From positions 1,043,844 to 1,107,843 of the forward strand of contig BPIR01000002.1 of the NCBI GenBank assembly GCA_026004215.1: a stretch of 64,000 nt of DNA, read 5' to 3'. Both the position numbers and the translations under genes were made by a program. Of the stretch, positions 1-9,033 are shown one piece after another. Within the stretch, counting starts at the first letter, position 1. Each line of letters opens with the position of its first letter. The notes under the pieces were generated by a model. It was not told the DNA's origin and did not search any database. It saw only the letters and a program-made list of their open reading frames with translations. This DNA is from Candidatus Binatia bacterium (lineage in GTDB: Bacteria; Desulfobacterota; Binatia; HRBIN30).

Positions 1-931
1 CATACACCCAACGGGGGCCGGGCGGCCCTAGGGTCCAGCCCCAACGCCCATCCACCCAGACCCAGCGACCGTAATGAAAGGGCACCCATCCCCAAGGTGC
101 CGCGTCTACCCACGTCCAACCGTAAAACGGATCCCAAACCCAACGTCCTACGCTGTACGGCGCCCATATGCGCGGAACTCGGGGAAACCAAACGAGCCCG
201 TACGTGGTTACGGTCCGCCACTCACCGAAGCGATCCAGATCGTTTAAGCCGACAACGTCGGCTGCGAGCGGAACTCGGCCCGTTCCGAGCTCGGCAGATC
301 TTTGAAGATTCCAGCGGTCGAAATCGTCGAGCGGCGGCGCTGGTCTGGCAAGTGGTAGGCCGCTGGCTGTAGCCTCGAAGAGGATTATCTCGGAGTCCGG
401 CCCGATTTCCCTCTCTCCTTGGCTGGAGGTCACTCGCGCCCGCGCTCCTTTGCGCGTGACGAGGCGAACGACCCCCGGCTGCACTTCGATACGGTAGAAG
501 CCTTCGCGCAGCGGTTGCACCTGCACCGTTCTCGCGGAGACAGTGAGTTGCTCCGGAAACTCCAGTGACTGGATATCCAGCATCAGCACGCCGTTGCCGA
601 GCTCGAAACGGAAGGATGATTCATCTTGCCCGGTAAGCTGTACCTCGCTTTCCGATCCAACCCGCAAGTATTGGCCGGGGCGGAGCTGAAGTTCCGCCCG
701 TCCCTGTCCGCGAACTTCGAGAACGTCGCCGCGAGCCAAGGGAAGATTCACAGTGGCTCGTTCCCAGTCGCCCACCGCTGGCCGCCAAAACCAGACTTCA
801 CCTTCGAGCAAGCTCAAGCGCGGCGGCGTATGGGCCGGCACTTCTGCAGAGCCGAGCGCCGTGCGAACCGGCACAAACCCCAGCGTGCAACCCAATGCCC
901 ACGCTGCAATCAGTTTACCACGGTGGCTCAT
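1..931 (-). CDS. FecR-like/DUF6600 secreted protein, C-terminus off the window
   Basis: The frame opens at ATG 931 and stays open to the left edge, giving 310 codons without a stop. It begins MSHRGKLIAAWALGCTLGFV, a signal peptide. Residues 40-200 form a FecR-like beta region (LLEGEVWFWRP, LARGDVLEVRGQGRAELQL, LRVGSESEVQL). After residue 240 come Trp/Tyr-rich units typical of DUF6600: WAPYSVGRWVWDPFYGWTW, then WGWVPFHYGRWVWVDGRWGW. FecR domains sense envelope signals in regulators, but DUF6600 proteins of this build are secreted and of unknown role. Nothing downstream is visible, and the real C-terminus (often a long low-complexity tail) is missing. The family call is strong; function is unknown. 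Confidence 0.8.
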   Translation of the reverse strand, partial: MSHRGKLIAAWALGCTLGFVPVRTALGSAEVPAHTPPRLSLLEGEVWFWRPAVGDWERATVNLPLARGDVLEVRGQGRAELQLRPGQYLRVGSESEVQLTGQDESSFRFELGNGVLMLDIQSLEFPEQLTVSARTVQVQPLREGFYRIEVQPGVVRLVTRKGARARVTSSQGEREIGPDSEIILFEATASGLPLARPAPPLDDFDRWNLQRSAELGTGRVPLAADVVGLNDLDRFGEWRTVTTYGLVWFPRVPRIWAPYSVGRWVWDPFYGWTWVDAAPWGWVPFHYGRWVWVDGRWGWTLGPPGPRWVY

Positions 932-1066
932 GGCGCGAGTTTAGCAGGTCCCACAATCTCGCGCTTACTGCGCCTGGCAGCTTACGGCGAGTCCGGGGTG
1001 GGATTCTTTTCGTAGCGGGCTATGGATGCGGCAGTTTCACTTGCCAACGAGAAGAGGAGGTCCTCT

Positions 1067-2038
1067 ATGGAGTATGTTCGGTTGGGGCGTACAGGCCTGC
1101 GGGTCAGTCGGCTTTGTTTGGGCACGATGAATTTCGGTCCGCTCACCACAGAGGAAGATAGCTTTGCCATCATGGACCGAGCGCTGGAACTCGGTATCCA
1201 GTTTTTCGACACCGCCAACGTGTACGGTTGGAAAACCGGGGAGGGAGTTACGGAGCAAATCATTGGTAGGTGGTTTTCCCGGCGCAAGGGACAACGTCAC
1301 CAAGTCGTCCTGGCCACCAAAGTATTTGGCCGCATGGGGTCGGGGCCCAATGACCGCGGGCTTTCCGCGAAGCACATTGTACGCGCCTGCGAGGAAAGCC
1401 TGCGGCGCCTGCAAACGGACTACATCGACCTCTACCAGATGCACCACGTGGATCGCGATACGCCGTGGGACGAAATCTGGCAGGCGATGGAACTGCTGAT
1501 TCGCGCCGGCAAGGTTCTTTACGTGGGCAGCAGTAATTTTGCCGCATGGCACATCGTTCAAGCGAACGCGGTCGCCCAAGAACGAAACCTTCTTGGTTTG
1601 GTGAGCGAGCAGAGTCTATATAACCTCGCACAACGCACGGTCGAACTCGAAGTGCTGCCGGCCTGCCAAGCTCTTGGCATCGCCGTGTTGCCTTGGAGCC
1701 CGCTTGCCGGTGGTCTGCTGGCTGGGATTGGCATGGAGGGAAACACGGGTCGCAGAGCGAGCGATCGTGTCCGAGAAGCAGCGCAAAAACATCGCACTGC
1801 CCTGGAGCGGTACGAAAAATTCTGCACGGAGATTGGTGTTCCGCCCGAGAAGGTTGCGCTGGCGTGGCTGCTACATCGTCCGGGCGTCACCGCCCCGATT
1901 ATTGGGCCGCGCACGATGGCGCAACTCACCAGCGCGGTCGAAGCCCTCTCTATTCGACTCGAACCAGCGCAACTTGCGCAACTCGATTCGATTTGGCCTG
2001 GCCCAGGAGGGCCCGCGCCGGAAGCATATGCGTGGTAA
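1067..2038 (+). CDS. Aldo/keto reductase
   Basis: A 323-residue NADPH-dependent aldo/keto reductase of the K+-channel-beta-like group. It should reduce aldehydes or ketones in the cytoplasm; its substrate cannot be told. The start MEYVRLGRTGLRVSRLCLGT follows AGGAGG by six bases, so the upstream in-frame ATG at 1022 is not used. The catalytic tetrad is visible: Asp and Tyr in FFDTANVYGW, Lys in VVLATKVFG, His in YQMHHVD. The C-terminal NADP-binding signature is VTAPIIGPRTMAQL. The gene is transcribed away from the FecR-like gene and stands alone; the next gene has its own promoter. Confidence 0.88.
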   Translation: MEYVRLGRTGLRVSRLCLGTMNFGPLTTEEDSFAIMDRALELGIQFFDTANVYGWKTGEGVTEQIIGRWFSRRKGQRHQVVLATKVFGRMGSGPNDRGLSAKHIVRACEESLRRLQTDYIDLYQMHHVDRDTPWDEIWQAMELLIRAGKVLYVGSSNFAAWHIVQANAVAQERNLLGLVSEQSLYNLAQRTVELEVLPACQALGIAVLPWSPLAGGLLAGIGMEGNTGRRASDRVREAAQKHRTALERYEKFCTEIGVPPEKVALAWLLHRPGVTAPIIGPRTMAQLTSAVEALSIRLEPAQLAQLDSIWPGPGGPAPEAYAW

Positions 2039-2053
2039 AAATTGTACAGAGTA

Positions 2054-2082
2054 TTGACAAAATAATTTGTGCACCGAATAAT
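2054..2082 (+). promoter_or_regulatory. Near-consensus sigma70 promoter for the ComEA-like gene
   Basis: TTGACA at 2054-2059 is followed, after exactly 17 bases, by AATAAT at 2077-2082, which matches the -10 consensus at five of six positions. The interval is AT-rich in an otherwise GC-rich window. It lies 61 bases upstream of ATG 2144, leaving room for a short leader with an AAGGAGGG ribosome site. It sits just after the aldo/keto reductase stop, so the downstream gene is probably transcribed separately. Confidence 0.7.
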
Positions 2083-2143
2083 TCAGTTGTGGATGGCTGG
2101 GTCCCGCCCTGGTTCGCATCGGGATCTCAAGGAGGGAAAGGAA

Positions 2144-2479
2144 ATGAAACACAAGGTGCACAAACGAGTGGTAGGTTTCGGGCTCAGCGCACTGTTACTC
2201 CTCTTGCTCACCGCTCCAGGCTGGGCTGCGGAAACTAAACCCATTAACGTCAACACAGCGACCATGGCCGAGCTCATGTCCATCAAGGGTATCGGCGAAG
2301 CGAAGGCGCGTGCCATCATCGAGCACCGTGAAAAGCACGGTCCGTTCAAAACGGTGGATGAGCTAAAAAACGTAAGTGGCATTGGAGATAAGCTCTTGGC
2401 CACCCTGAAGCCGCAGGTAACGGTGGGGGATGCGGAGGCGCAACGTGGTGGGTCGGGGGCAGTTCCAGGAGTGAAGTAA
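2144..2479 (+). CDS. ComEA-like helix-hairpin-helix DNA-binding protein, exported
   Basis: A 111-residue protein with a signal peptide (MKHKVHKRVVGFGLSALLL to PGWAA), then one ComEA-type domain: INVNTATMAELMSIKGIGEA followed by a second hairpin NVSGIGDKLLATLK. Known single-HhH ComEA proteins bind double-stranded DNA in the periplasm during uptake. Here no ComEC, ComF or pilus gene is adjacent, so a competence role is inference. The start follows GGAGGGAAAGGAA; the longer in-frame start at 2069 lies inside the promoter and is rejected. The tail (GGSGAVPGVK) is short and flexible. Confidence 0.85.
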   Translation: MKHKVHKRVVGFGLSALLLLLLTAPGWAAETKPINVNTATMAELMSIKGIGEAKARAIIEHREKHGPFKTVDELKNVSGIGDKLLATLKPQVTVGDAEAQRGGSGAVPGVK

Positions 2480-2575
2480 GCGAGGTTACAGAGGCAGGCG
2501 GGCGAGCCCAGCCATCCACAGGGTGTGTCGCTTATGTCCGGCCGTGTGAACCAACGCCCAAGAGAGGCTCGAGGG

Positions 2576-5101
2576 CTAAAGGGATCCGCGGACTTTGATC
2601 TCCACCGCCGCAGGCCCTCCTGGAACGCGGACCCAGGTTGCGCCGGCATCGCGACGCCAGGCGTAGTCGAGCATTTCCAGGTTTGCATCAGGGGAGGCCT
2701 CGTCCAGGGGTCCGGTGTTCATCCTTACCGAGAGAATATCGCCAGGCGAAAATCCCACAATCTCGAACACAGCACCGCGATGGAATGTACTGCCGGCAGA
2801 GTAACTGAGCTCGACAGTGGTTTCGCCAGCAGCGTTCGAGACTGTTTTTTGCGTGAGCTGGGTTCCGTCGAAGACACGAAATGAGGTGTGCCCGCCAGGG
2901 AACACACGCGCGTATAGTACGCCAGAATCCAATGCGTAAGAATCTACCAGGGTGGGCTCTTCCGTTGCCACGAGGGTGTCTATGGTGGGGCGCAGGAGAG
3001 GAATGATCCCTCCACGACGCAGAAAGAAAGGTGTGTCGGACAACGGGGCCGGTACGACGTCGGCAGCCGGTCCGCTGTACCGCCGCCCGGACCACCACTC
3101 CACCCACTCGCCCGCCGGAAACCATACGGTACGTTCACGCTCGCCTCGAGTCACCACGGGGGCGACAAGCAAGTCGTCGCCGAGCAGGTATTCATCCCAA
3201 ACGTGAATTCCCAACGAGGGCTCGGCTAAACCGAGGGGCCTTTGGATGGCGCGCCCATCCTCCAAGAGGCGGTTTAAGTACGTCCACAAATAGGGGAAAA
3301 GCCGCAAGTGCAAACGGGTGTACTTCCGGTACCAATCGAGTAACTCTGCGTCGAAGCCATTATCCGGCGTCGGCTCCCAAGCCACATCGTTGGAACTCGT
3401 ACCGATTTGCATTGCGGGGCTGAGTGCGGTGTGTTGAAACCAGCGAGCGAACAACTCCTTGTCCGGAGGCGAATGCCGGTAGCCTCCTGTGTCCGAAGCG
3501 AAGAGTGGGAAGCCGGAAGGCCCAAGGCTAGAGCCCGCAATGATTGCAGCGGGTAATCCGCCCACGGCGACATACGTGACGCCCTTTTCCGTCACCCGCT
3601 CGCGATGGCGGGCGAAGCTCGCATCCAGGTCGCCCGGCCAAATCACTGGTCCAAAAACTTGGCCGCCAATTGTGGAGTGGCGCACCAGGAGCAGCCCCCC
3701 TTCCTCGGGGAGTATCTCGGAATAGGTTCGGTGGTAGAAAAGTTGATAGCGAGCGTGCATTGTCCGTTCATCGCTGCCGTCCGCAAACAGCCATCGGTTG
3801 CGCTGTGCGGTGACGCCGACCACCACGTCTTCACCGTAGTCCAACTTGAACCCTGCTACTCCCAAGCTGCGGTACCGGCCCAGCAGAGATTGCCACCACT
3901 GGTGCGCTTCGGAATTGGTGAAGTCAATGGGTCGGCCCCAGGGGTTGAGCAGTAGGCCAGTGCGCGGAGGATAGAAGCCGCGGGCAGAAGCTTCCTCGCG
4001 GAGGGGGCGCGTTGCCTCCGCGCGCGTATCCAAGTAGGGCGTGTGCCACAAAGCCACGCGGTACCCTAGGCGTTGCGCCTCTGCGAACATCCGCGCTGGA
4101 TCGGGAAAACGCACTGGGTCGAAATCGAAGGAGTTCACCGCGCGTGCGTATGGCCGGTCAATCCACACCCCGGTGGCCGCAAGATCGAGCTCGCGCATGG
4201 TGCGAAGATCTTGTTCGAACTGGGCTTGATCGCGATTTTCATCGCGCCAAACCAGTGGTCCTAAAACCCAAGCAGGCGGAAGCCGCGGGTAGCCCGTGAG
4301 CTCGTAGTAGTGCCGCGTCACATCCAGGCCGCTTGCCGCAACCAAGAAACATACCCTCAGCCCCGCACCGCTCGCTTCACCGGTGCCAAAAACCACCTCC
4401 ACCCACTCGGGCGTGCTCTTTTGAACATCGAACACCCCCGGATAGTAAGTCGGCACGAACACTCCCCATCCGGTGGAGCCGATCAAGAACGGTACGGGAA
4501 CGTGCGCTTCGTTGTAGAAGCTCTCGATTTCGGGATCTACCTCGATTTGCATGGCACGCAGCTTGCCCCGGTGATTCACATCGTCGAAGTACTCCCCAAG
4601 GCCGTAAAAGCCTTCCTCCTCTGGCGCCGCGAAGCGTATCCGAAAGTACGCAATGGGCCGATTGGAGGGAGGTCGCCAATCCGCGCAAAAACGCCCTGGA
4701 GCGAGCTCGGAGACCGTGAGCTCACCCTCCGCGCCCGCGCCGTAAATAACCCTCGCGTCAAAGCGAGTTGTGGTCCGAAACCGCACTTCGATCTTTTCCG
4801 GTTCGAGCCAGTGCAAGCCCTCCGGCGCACTGTACAAACCGCTTGGAGCGAACAGGTGATAGGGATCGTAGTTTACCCCAGGATCCACCCGGTCGACTTG
4901 GCCGAGCTGCCACCCGTTCGAAGGAATCAACAGCAAGCGTCGCCCGCCGCGCAGTAATGAACTTTCGCCCGTCCGATCTTGCAACTCGAAACGATATTCG
5001 CTGCCAAGAAAGGCTCCCACCGGAGCGGTTCGGTCGGACTCCCCATCGTCGCCACACGCGAACAGCGAGGCGAGCAGGAAGATGCAGACGGCCCTCCTCA
5101 T
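2576..5101 (-). CDS. Glycoside hydrolase family 31 lipoprotein
   Basis: An 841-residue secreted glycosidase (alpha-glucosidase/alpha-xylosidase type). The start MRRAVCIFLLASLFACGDDG carries a lipobox (LFAC, Cys16), so the enzyme should be a surface or periplasmic lipoprotein; the frame continues upstream to 5323 but without signal features. The GH31 barrel spans about residues 270-640. The nucleophile is Asp421 in AGFKLDYGED and the likely acid/base is Asp491 in IWPGDLDAS. An N-terminal beta-sandwich (GFYGLGEYFDD) and C-terminal beta domains (FLRRGGIIPL) complete the fold. It diverges from the gene at 5305 across about 200 bp. The exact linkage cleaved cannot be read from sequence. Confidence 0.9.
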   Translation of the reverse strand: MRRAVCIFLLASLFACGDDGESDRTAPVGAFLGSEYRFELQDRTGESSLLRGGRRLLLIPSNGWQLGQVDRVDPGVNYDPYHLFAPSGLYSAPEGLHWLEPEKIEVRFRTTTRFDARVIYGAGAEGELTVSELAPGRFCADWRPPSNRPIAYFRIRFAAPEEEGFYGLGEYFDDVNHRGKLRAMQIEVDPEIESFYNEAHVPVPFLIGSTGWGVFVPTYYPGVFDVQKSTPEWVEVVFGTGEASGAGLRVCFLVAASGLDVTRHYYELTGYPRLPPAWVLGPLVWRDENRDQAQFEQDLRTMRELDLAATGVWIDRPYARAVNSFDFDPVRFPDPARMFAEAQRLGYRVALWHTPYLDTRAEATRPLREEASARGFYPPRTGLLLNPWGRPIDFTNSEAHQWWQSLLGRYRSLGVAGFKLDYGEDVVVGVTAQRNRWLFADGSDERTMHARYQLFYHRTYSEILPEEGGLLLVRHSTIGGQVFGPVIWPGDLDASFARHRERVTEKGVTYVAVGGLPAAIIAGSSLGPSGFPLFASDTGGYRHSPPDKELFARWFQHTALSPAMQIGTSSNDVAWEPTPDNGFDAELLDWYRKYTRLHLRLFPYLWTYLNRLLEDGRAIQRPLGLAEPSLGIHVWDEYLLGDDLLVAPVVTRGERERTVWFPAGEWVEWWSGRRYSGPAADVVPAPLSDTPFFLRRGGIIPLLRPTIDTLVATEEPTLVDSYALDSGVLYARVFPGGHTSFRVFDGTQLTQKTVSNAAGETTVELSYSAGSTFHRGAVFEIVGFSPGDILSVRMNTGPLDEASPDANLEMLDYAWRRDAGATWVRVPGGPAAVEIKVRGSL

Positions 5102-5304
5102 GAGGGTTGGGGAGCAAGGTGGTTCTTTCAGCACGGGCTCTACTTGTGCGACACCTGCGCTGGAGTCAATGCGTGGATTCGTCCAACTGCACCCCATCTT
5201 TCGCGGAGGTGAAACCGAAGGGTTGCAAGCCGCGGGCAACTTCGCTTTTCGCTCATCCGAGCATTTTCTGCAGAGCGGTAGCTGTGCTTGATCGCGAGGG
5301 AACC

Positions 5305-5859
5305 ATGAGGAAGCTGAATCCACGTGAGTGTGTGTTGTTTAGCGGCGGCTTGAAGGGTGCTGAAGCTTGCTTTGGGGCGACTGCCGAGCGTTACGGGGTC
5401 GAAGAGGTCACTTTCACGTTCGAAGGGCATCCGGTGGAGCGAGTACGCGGCCTGCGAGTGCTCACCCACGAAGAATTGCAAAAAGGCGATGTCAGCTTGG
5501 CCTATGTTTCCAAGCTGATGCACCGGCACTACCCGGCCACGGACTACTTCAAGAAGGTCCTACAAACGATTTGGTACCAAGTGAACAGCGCGCAAGAAGT
5601 CTTCGTTGTTGGCACAATTTTACCCGACGACACCGTGAAGGGCGGAACGGGCTGGGGTGCCGAGTTTGCCAAGCTTTGCAACAAGGTGTTGTTTGTCTTC
5701 GATCAGGCGCGTAACGATTGGTTCCGCTGGAATGGGCAGCAGTGGGTGGCCGAAACCCCGGTGATTGCCCACCATCACTTTTGCGGCACAGGTACGCGTT
5801 ACTTGGAGCCAAACGGGCGGCAGGCAATCGAAGACCTGTTTGCCCGCTCGTTTGCCTAA
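5305..5859 (+). CDS. Uncharacterised protein, possible SLOG/LOG-like nucleotide-binding fold
   Basis: A 184-residue cytoplasmic protein beginning MRKLNPRECVLFSGG. No family is recognised with certainty. The layout suggests a Rossmann-like SLOG domain: a first strand ending in a Gly-rich turn and acidic helix (LFSGGLKGAEACFG), a middle strand (EVFVVGTI), then VKGGTGWGAEFAKLCNKVLF with a second GGTGWG-A-E motif and a hydrophobic strand ending FVFDQ. In known SLOG families such paired GG..E motifs bind nucleotides. Conserved-looking aromatic and His residues follow (DWFRWNG, HHHFCGTGTRYLE). It is divergent from the GH31 gene and followed by a hairpin. The fold assignment is inference. Confidence 0.65.
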   Translation: MRKLNPRECVLFSGGLKGAEACFGATAERYGVEEVTFTFEGHPVERVRGLRVLTHEELQKGDVSLAYVSKLMHRHYPATDYFKKVLQTIWYQVNSAQEVFVVGTILPDDTVKGGTGWGAEFAKLCNKVLFVFDQARNDWFRWNGQQWVAETPVIAHHHFCGTGTRYLEPNGRQAIEDLFARSFA

Positions 5860-5967
5860 ATTGTTCGCCCAACCGACTTCCTCGATTTTCTGCGATCCGG
5901 TTCGGGCACAGCGGGCCGCTACCCTTGCCGGCGTAGCAACACCCCCGAGACGCGCGCGATCCATACC

Positions 5968-5993
5968 CCGACCGGTTCGGTGGAACCGGTCGG
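5968..5993. terminator. Strong inverted repeat between convergent genes
   Basis: A perfect 11-bp stem (CCGACCGGTTC paired with GAACCGGTCGG) around a GGTG loop lies between the stop of the gene at 5859 and the stop of the convergent RRM gene at 6006. It could stop transcription from both sides. There is no T-run on either strand, so it is not a textbook intrinsic terminator. Confidence 0.45.
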
Positions 5994-6005
5994 CGGTACG
6001 CGTGA

Positions 6006-6314
6006 TCAGCGCCGCCCACTGCCCCCTCGTCCGCTACGGGCCGAGGGACGCCCCGCTCCTCCCTTGCTTTGCTCCCGCGCTTCGCTCACGGTGATGTTGC
6101 GTCCCATAAAAGAGGCGCCGTTGAACTGCTCGATGGCTTGCGCTGCCTCGGCGCTGGAGCTCATTTCTACGAATCCAAACCCTCGCGATCGCCCCGTGTA
6201 ACGATCGGTGACGACGGTTGCCGATTCACATTGACCCGCTTGGGAAAATAGGGCTTGCAAGTCTGCATCCGTGGCCTGAAACGGCAAGTTGCCCACGTAA
6301 AGTTTCCGACCCAT
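6006..6314 (-). CDS. RRM-domain RNA-binding protein
   Basis: A 102-residue protein with a single RNA recognition motif: RNP2 is KLYVGNLPF at residues 4-12 and RNP1 is RGFGFVEM at about 44-51. A Gly/Arg/Ser-rich tail follows (RSGRGGSGRR). Bacterial proteins of this size are single-RRM RNA-binding proteins, often cold-induced. The start follows AAGGAGGTTTAC. It is monocistronic and convergent with the gene at 5305; it lies downstream of Lnt on the same strand with a 170-bp gap. Confidence 0.92.
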   Translation of the reverse strand: MGRKLYVGNLPFQATDADLQALFSQAGQCESATVVTDRYTGRSRGFGFVEMSSSAEAAQAIEQFNGASFMGRNITVSEAREQSKGGAGRPSARSGRGGSGRR

Positions 6315-6483
6315 GTAAACCTCCTTCTTATTTCACACACACGCTGATCGTTTCACGAACCGGTTCCGGGTCGGACGGTCTCGGAGCAGGCCTCGCTCCC
6401 GCCTGCTGAGCAAGCAACCGGTAGCGAGCGGGCTAGCCCACGAAGGATTTTGCATCGGACCCATGCGTCCCGGGGTACTATCG

Positions 6484-8232
6484 TCAACGACTTCCGCTCT
6501 TATCAGGGTTGGCGGTTCGCCACAACCACCACCTTCGGTTAACCCGGCCGGTTCCAAGCTCGGTTATCGAGCGGGGCAAGGACCAGCGCTGTGCGAACCG
6601 CAACATGAGTCCAATTCCGGCACCCACCAAACATGCCCATGGAATCCAGCCGCTTGTCCGCACGGCCAAGGTTGGCTCGTGCGCGCCGAGGTCTACCTCC
6701 GCAACCGTGGCCGTGGGTTCGTCCGGTGGAAGCAAGAGGCGCACTCGCCCGGCAATATCCATGACTGCGGACAAACCCGTTGGCGTCACGCGTACTTGCG
6801 GCCGGCGAGTTTCGATGCTGCGCATGGCGCTGGCAATGAGAGCCAGCCGCCGCCCCTGCAGGTGCGCGAACCAAGAATCGTTGGATAAAGAGACCAATAA
6901 CTCTGCACCCCGGCGGACCGCTGTGTGGGCCGGCGAGGCCAACACAGCATCGTAGCAAATGAGGGCACTTAGGCGCACCGATCCACCCCGATCGACAGGA
7001 AGCGCGACAACTTCCACATCCGTGCCGCGCTTCCAGGTTCCAAGCCAGGGAAACCAAGAGCGTACGGAATTATTGTCCAGCCAGCTTGGTACAGACTCCG
7101 TGAAAGGAAAGGGATAGAGCTTGCGCTGTGTTTTCACAGTCAATCCGGAGGCGGAATCGGGCAGCAGAAAAAACGCAGCATTGTATTCGGACAGGCCGTC
7201 AGAGTCGTACGCTCCGAAAATTAGTGGTCGCCCGTTCACTTGCACAAAGGCCGCGATTTCCCGATCGAACAGGGCGCCTTCGTGACTCTTTGGTCGCGCA
7301 AACGTGGTCGGATACACCGTTTCCGGCCAAATCCAAAGGTCCGCTTGGGGAACCAAGGTCTGGGTCAAGTTGAGGTAGCGGTCCAAGATCGTGCGGACGG
7401 CTTCGAAAGTACCGTATCGAGCGCGTAGGTCATCGTAGTGCGACAAGTTACCCTGTACGATCCCGACACGGACGGAACGTCCGTCGAGTTGGTCCGCTCG
7501 CCGGTTGATTTGCTGCAGGCGCCACGCGCCGTAAAGCGACAAAGTACCCACGAGGGCGAGCGACAGGAGCACGGGGAGCACCGCTGTGCGGACATTCCGT
7601 TGGCGCAGAACCCGTAGTAGCCCGCCAGCAATCCAAAAGTTGACGGCAATCAAACAGAAGGTCAAGAAGAACACCCCGCCCAAATCTGCAGCTTGGGCCA
7701 GTTCCGCCAGCGGCCATAGCCCGAATCCCAGCGTGTCCGCCAACAGCTTGGTGGGCACCAAGCACTCGCAGCTAACGTACGCACCAGCGGCAATTACAGC
7801 TTCCAGGATCCAGACCCACCCCGACCGGGCCGGAAACCGCGCTACCCCGTACGCCCACAAAGCCAGAACTAACAATTGCGGCTGCAATATCAGCCCGGTG
7901 CCGGCGAGCACGGCAAACGCGACCTGTCGTGACCATCCGGTATAGGCTGCGATTGCCTCGGCAAACCAGTAGAAACTAAAAACCAGAAAGAGGGCCGCAC
8001 ACAAAGCGCAGAGAAGGACGACCTCCCGGACGGAACGAGCCTGACTCCACACGAGTAACCACGGAACCAAGGCAATCCACCCCAACCACGCGTACGGCCA
8101 CTCTGCGCGGGCGTAGAGCGAGAGAAGAGCCGCCCCCCCGGCAATCGCAGCGAGGTGCCACGCTCTAGATATCCGGGTACGCGCCTCCTTGGGCCGCATG
8201 GGGTGCCGCTGACGGCCAGCGATGACCGTCAC
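6484..8232 (-). CDS. lnt: Apolipoprotein N-acyltransferase
   Basis: A 582-residue inner-membrane enzyme that N-acylates the lipidated Cys of lipoproteins, the last step of their maturation. Several transmembrane helices fill residues 25-240, followed by a periplasmic nitrilase domain. The catalytic triad is visible: Glu in WIWPETVYP, Lys in KTQRKLYPF, Cys in ALICYDAVL. A last helix (WIPWACLVGAGIGLML) closes the fold. The GTG start overlaps the preceding stop as GTGA, implying translational coupling with the upstream anchored protein; a later ATG at 8199 is an alternative. The several lipobox proteins in the window are its expected substrates. Confidence 0.93.
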   Translation of the reverse strand: MTVIAGRQRHPMRPKEARTRISRAWHLAAIAGGAALLSLYARAEWPYAWLGWIALVPWLLVWSQARSVREVVLLCALCAALFLVFSFYWFAEAIAAYTGWSRQVAFAVLAGTGLILQPQLLVLALWAYGVARFPARSGWVWILEAVIAAGAYVSCECLVPTKLLADTLGFGLWPLAELAQAADLGGVFFLTFCLIAVNFWIAGGLLRVLRQRNVRTAVLPVLLSLALVGTLSLYGAWRLQQINRRADQLDGRSVRVGIVQGNLSHYDDLRARYGTFEAVRTILDRYLNLTQTLVPQADLWIWPETVYPTTFARPKSHEGALFDREIAAFVQVNGRPLIFGAYDSDGLSEYNAAFFLLPDSASGLTVKTQRKLYPFPFTESVPSWLDNNSVRSWFPWLGTWKRGTDVEVVALPVDRGGSVRLSALICYDAVLASPAHTAVRRGAELLVSLSNDSWFAHLQGRRLALIASAMRSIETRRPQVRVTPTGLSAVMDIAGRVRLLLPPDEPTATVAEVDLGAHEPTLAVRTSGWIPWACLVGAGIGLMLRFAQRWSLPRSITELGTGRVNRRWWLWRTANPDKSGSR

Positions 8233-8918
8233 TCTCGGTCAGTCGAGGAAACCCCGGCATCATCCGGAGGCGGCTCCATGAACGGGACTTGGTTCTCTGG
8301 CACCTGAAGAATCTCCACCGGTAAACCGGGCGGAGCGAGTTCCGGTGGCACCACGAGGTCGTCGGGCAGTGGAATCGGTTTGCCTTCGGCATCGTAAAGC
8401 TCAGCATCCGGGTGAAACATCAAAATCGGAGGCAATGGTTTGCCATCGTCCGTCACTTGGTAATGACGCACGTAGCCGGGCGGCAGCTCGAAATCTTCGG
8501 GCACGATGATCCCGCTCTTGGGTGGATTTGTGCCCGGCGGAGGAAACAGGGCAATACCGCTGGGCTCGTCTCCAGGAGGTTCCTCCTGCGGCTGTGCAGC
8601 AGCGTTCTGCTCGGCAGCCTTGTTGCTCGGCCCTCCCGTGCTCTGTGCACCCCCGGGTCCGAGGCCCCGAGCTTTTTCCAGTGTCCCGCGCGCGTGCGGA
8701 GGGCGAACGATTTGGCTAGCGCCGAACGGCCTCGCCCGTTGGTCGTTCCCGAGCCGCGTGCCGCCAGCTTCCTGCCGGGAAACACCAGTTGGTGAGGCGT
8801 CACTCGTCGCGGTACGCGAGAGTGCCCACCACAAAATGGCCGGCAGGACGACTGCGACGGTGGCGAGCGACAGCGCGTACCAGCGTCCGAGCCGCCGGCT
8901 CCTGTTGCGGATCACCAT
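8229..8918 (-). CDS. Membrane-anchored Pro-rich protein of unknown function
   Basis: About 229 residues. The ATG chosen gives a basic N-terminus (MVIRNRSRRLGRWYALSLA) and one transmembrane segment ending near ILWWALS. A disordered Gly/Ala/Pro region follows to about residue 145, then a compact C-terminal part (SGIIVPEDFELPPGYVRHYQ, DGKPLPPILMFHPDAELYDA, DLVVPPELAPPGLPVE). The frame extends to a TTG at 8993, but those residues look untranslated. The stop overlaps the Lnt start by four bases, so the two are probably made together. No known domain is recognised; a role in envelope biogenesis is only guilt by association. Confidence 0.7.
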   Translation of the reverse strand: MVIRNRSRRLGRWYALSLATVAVVLPAILWWALSRTATSDASPTGVSRQEAGGTRLGNDQRARPFGASQIVRPPHARGTLEKARGLGPGGAQSTGGPSNKAAEQNAAAQPQEEPPGDEPSGIALFPPPGTNPPKSGIIVPEDFELPPGYVRHYQVTDDGKPLPPILMFHPDAELYDAEGKPIPLPDDLVVPPELAPPGLPVEILQVPENQVPFMEPPPDDAGVSSTDRE

Positions 8919-9033
8919 TGCGCCGTCAGCTCGGTGTTCGATGGTGCGTGCCACGATAGAGCAATCATACCCGTCACGCGAAGCGTGGGGCAAGCTTGGG
9001 GGCCGCTAGGAAATTCGTCGGCCCAAGTTTCTG

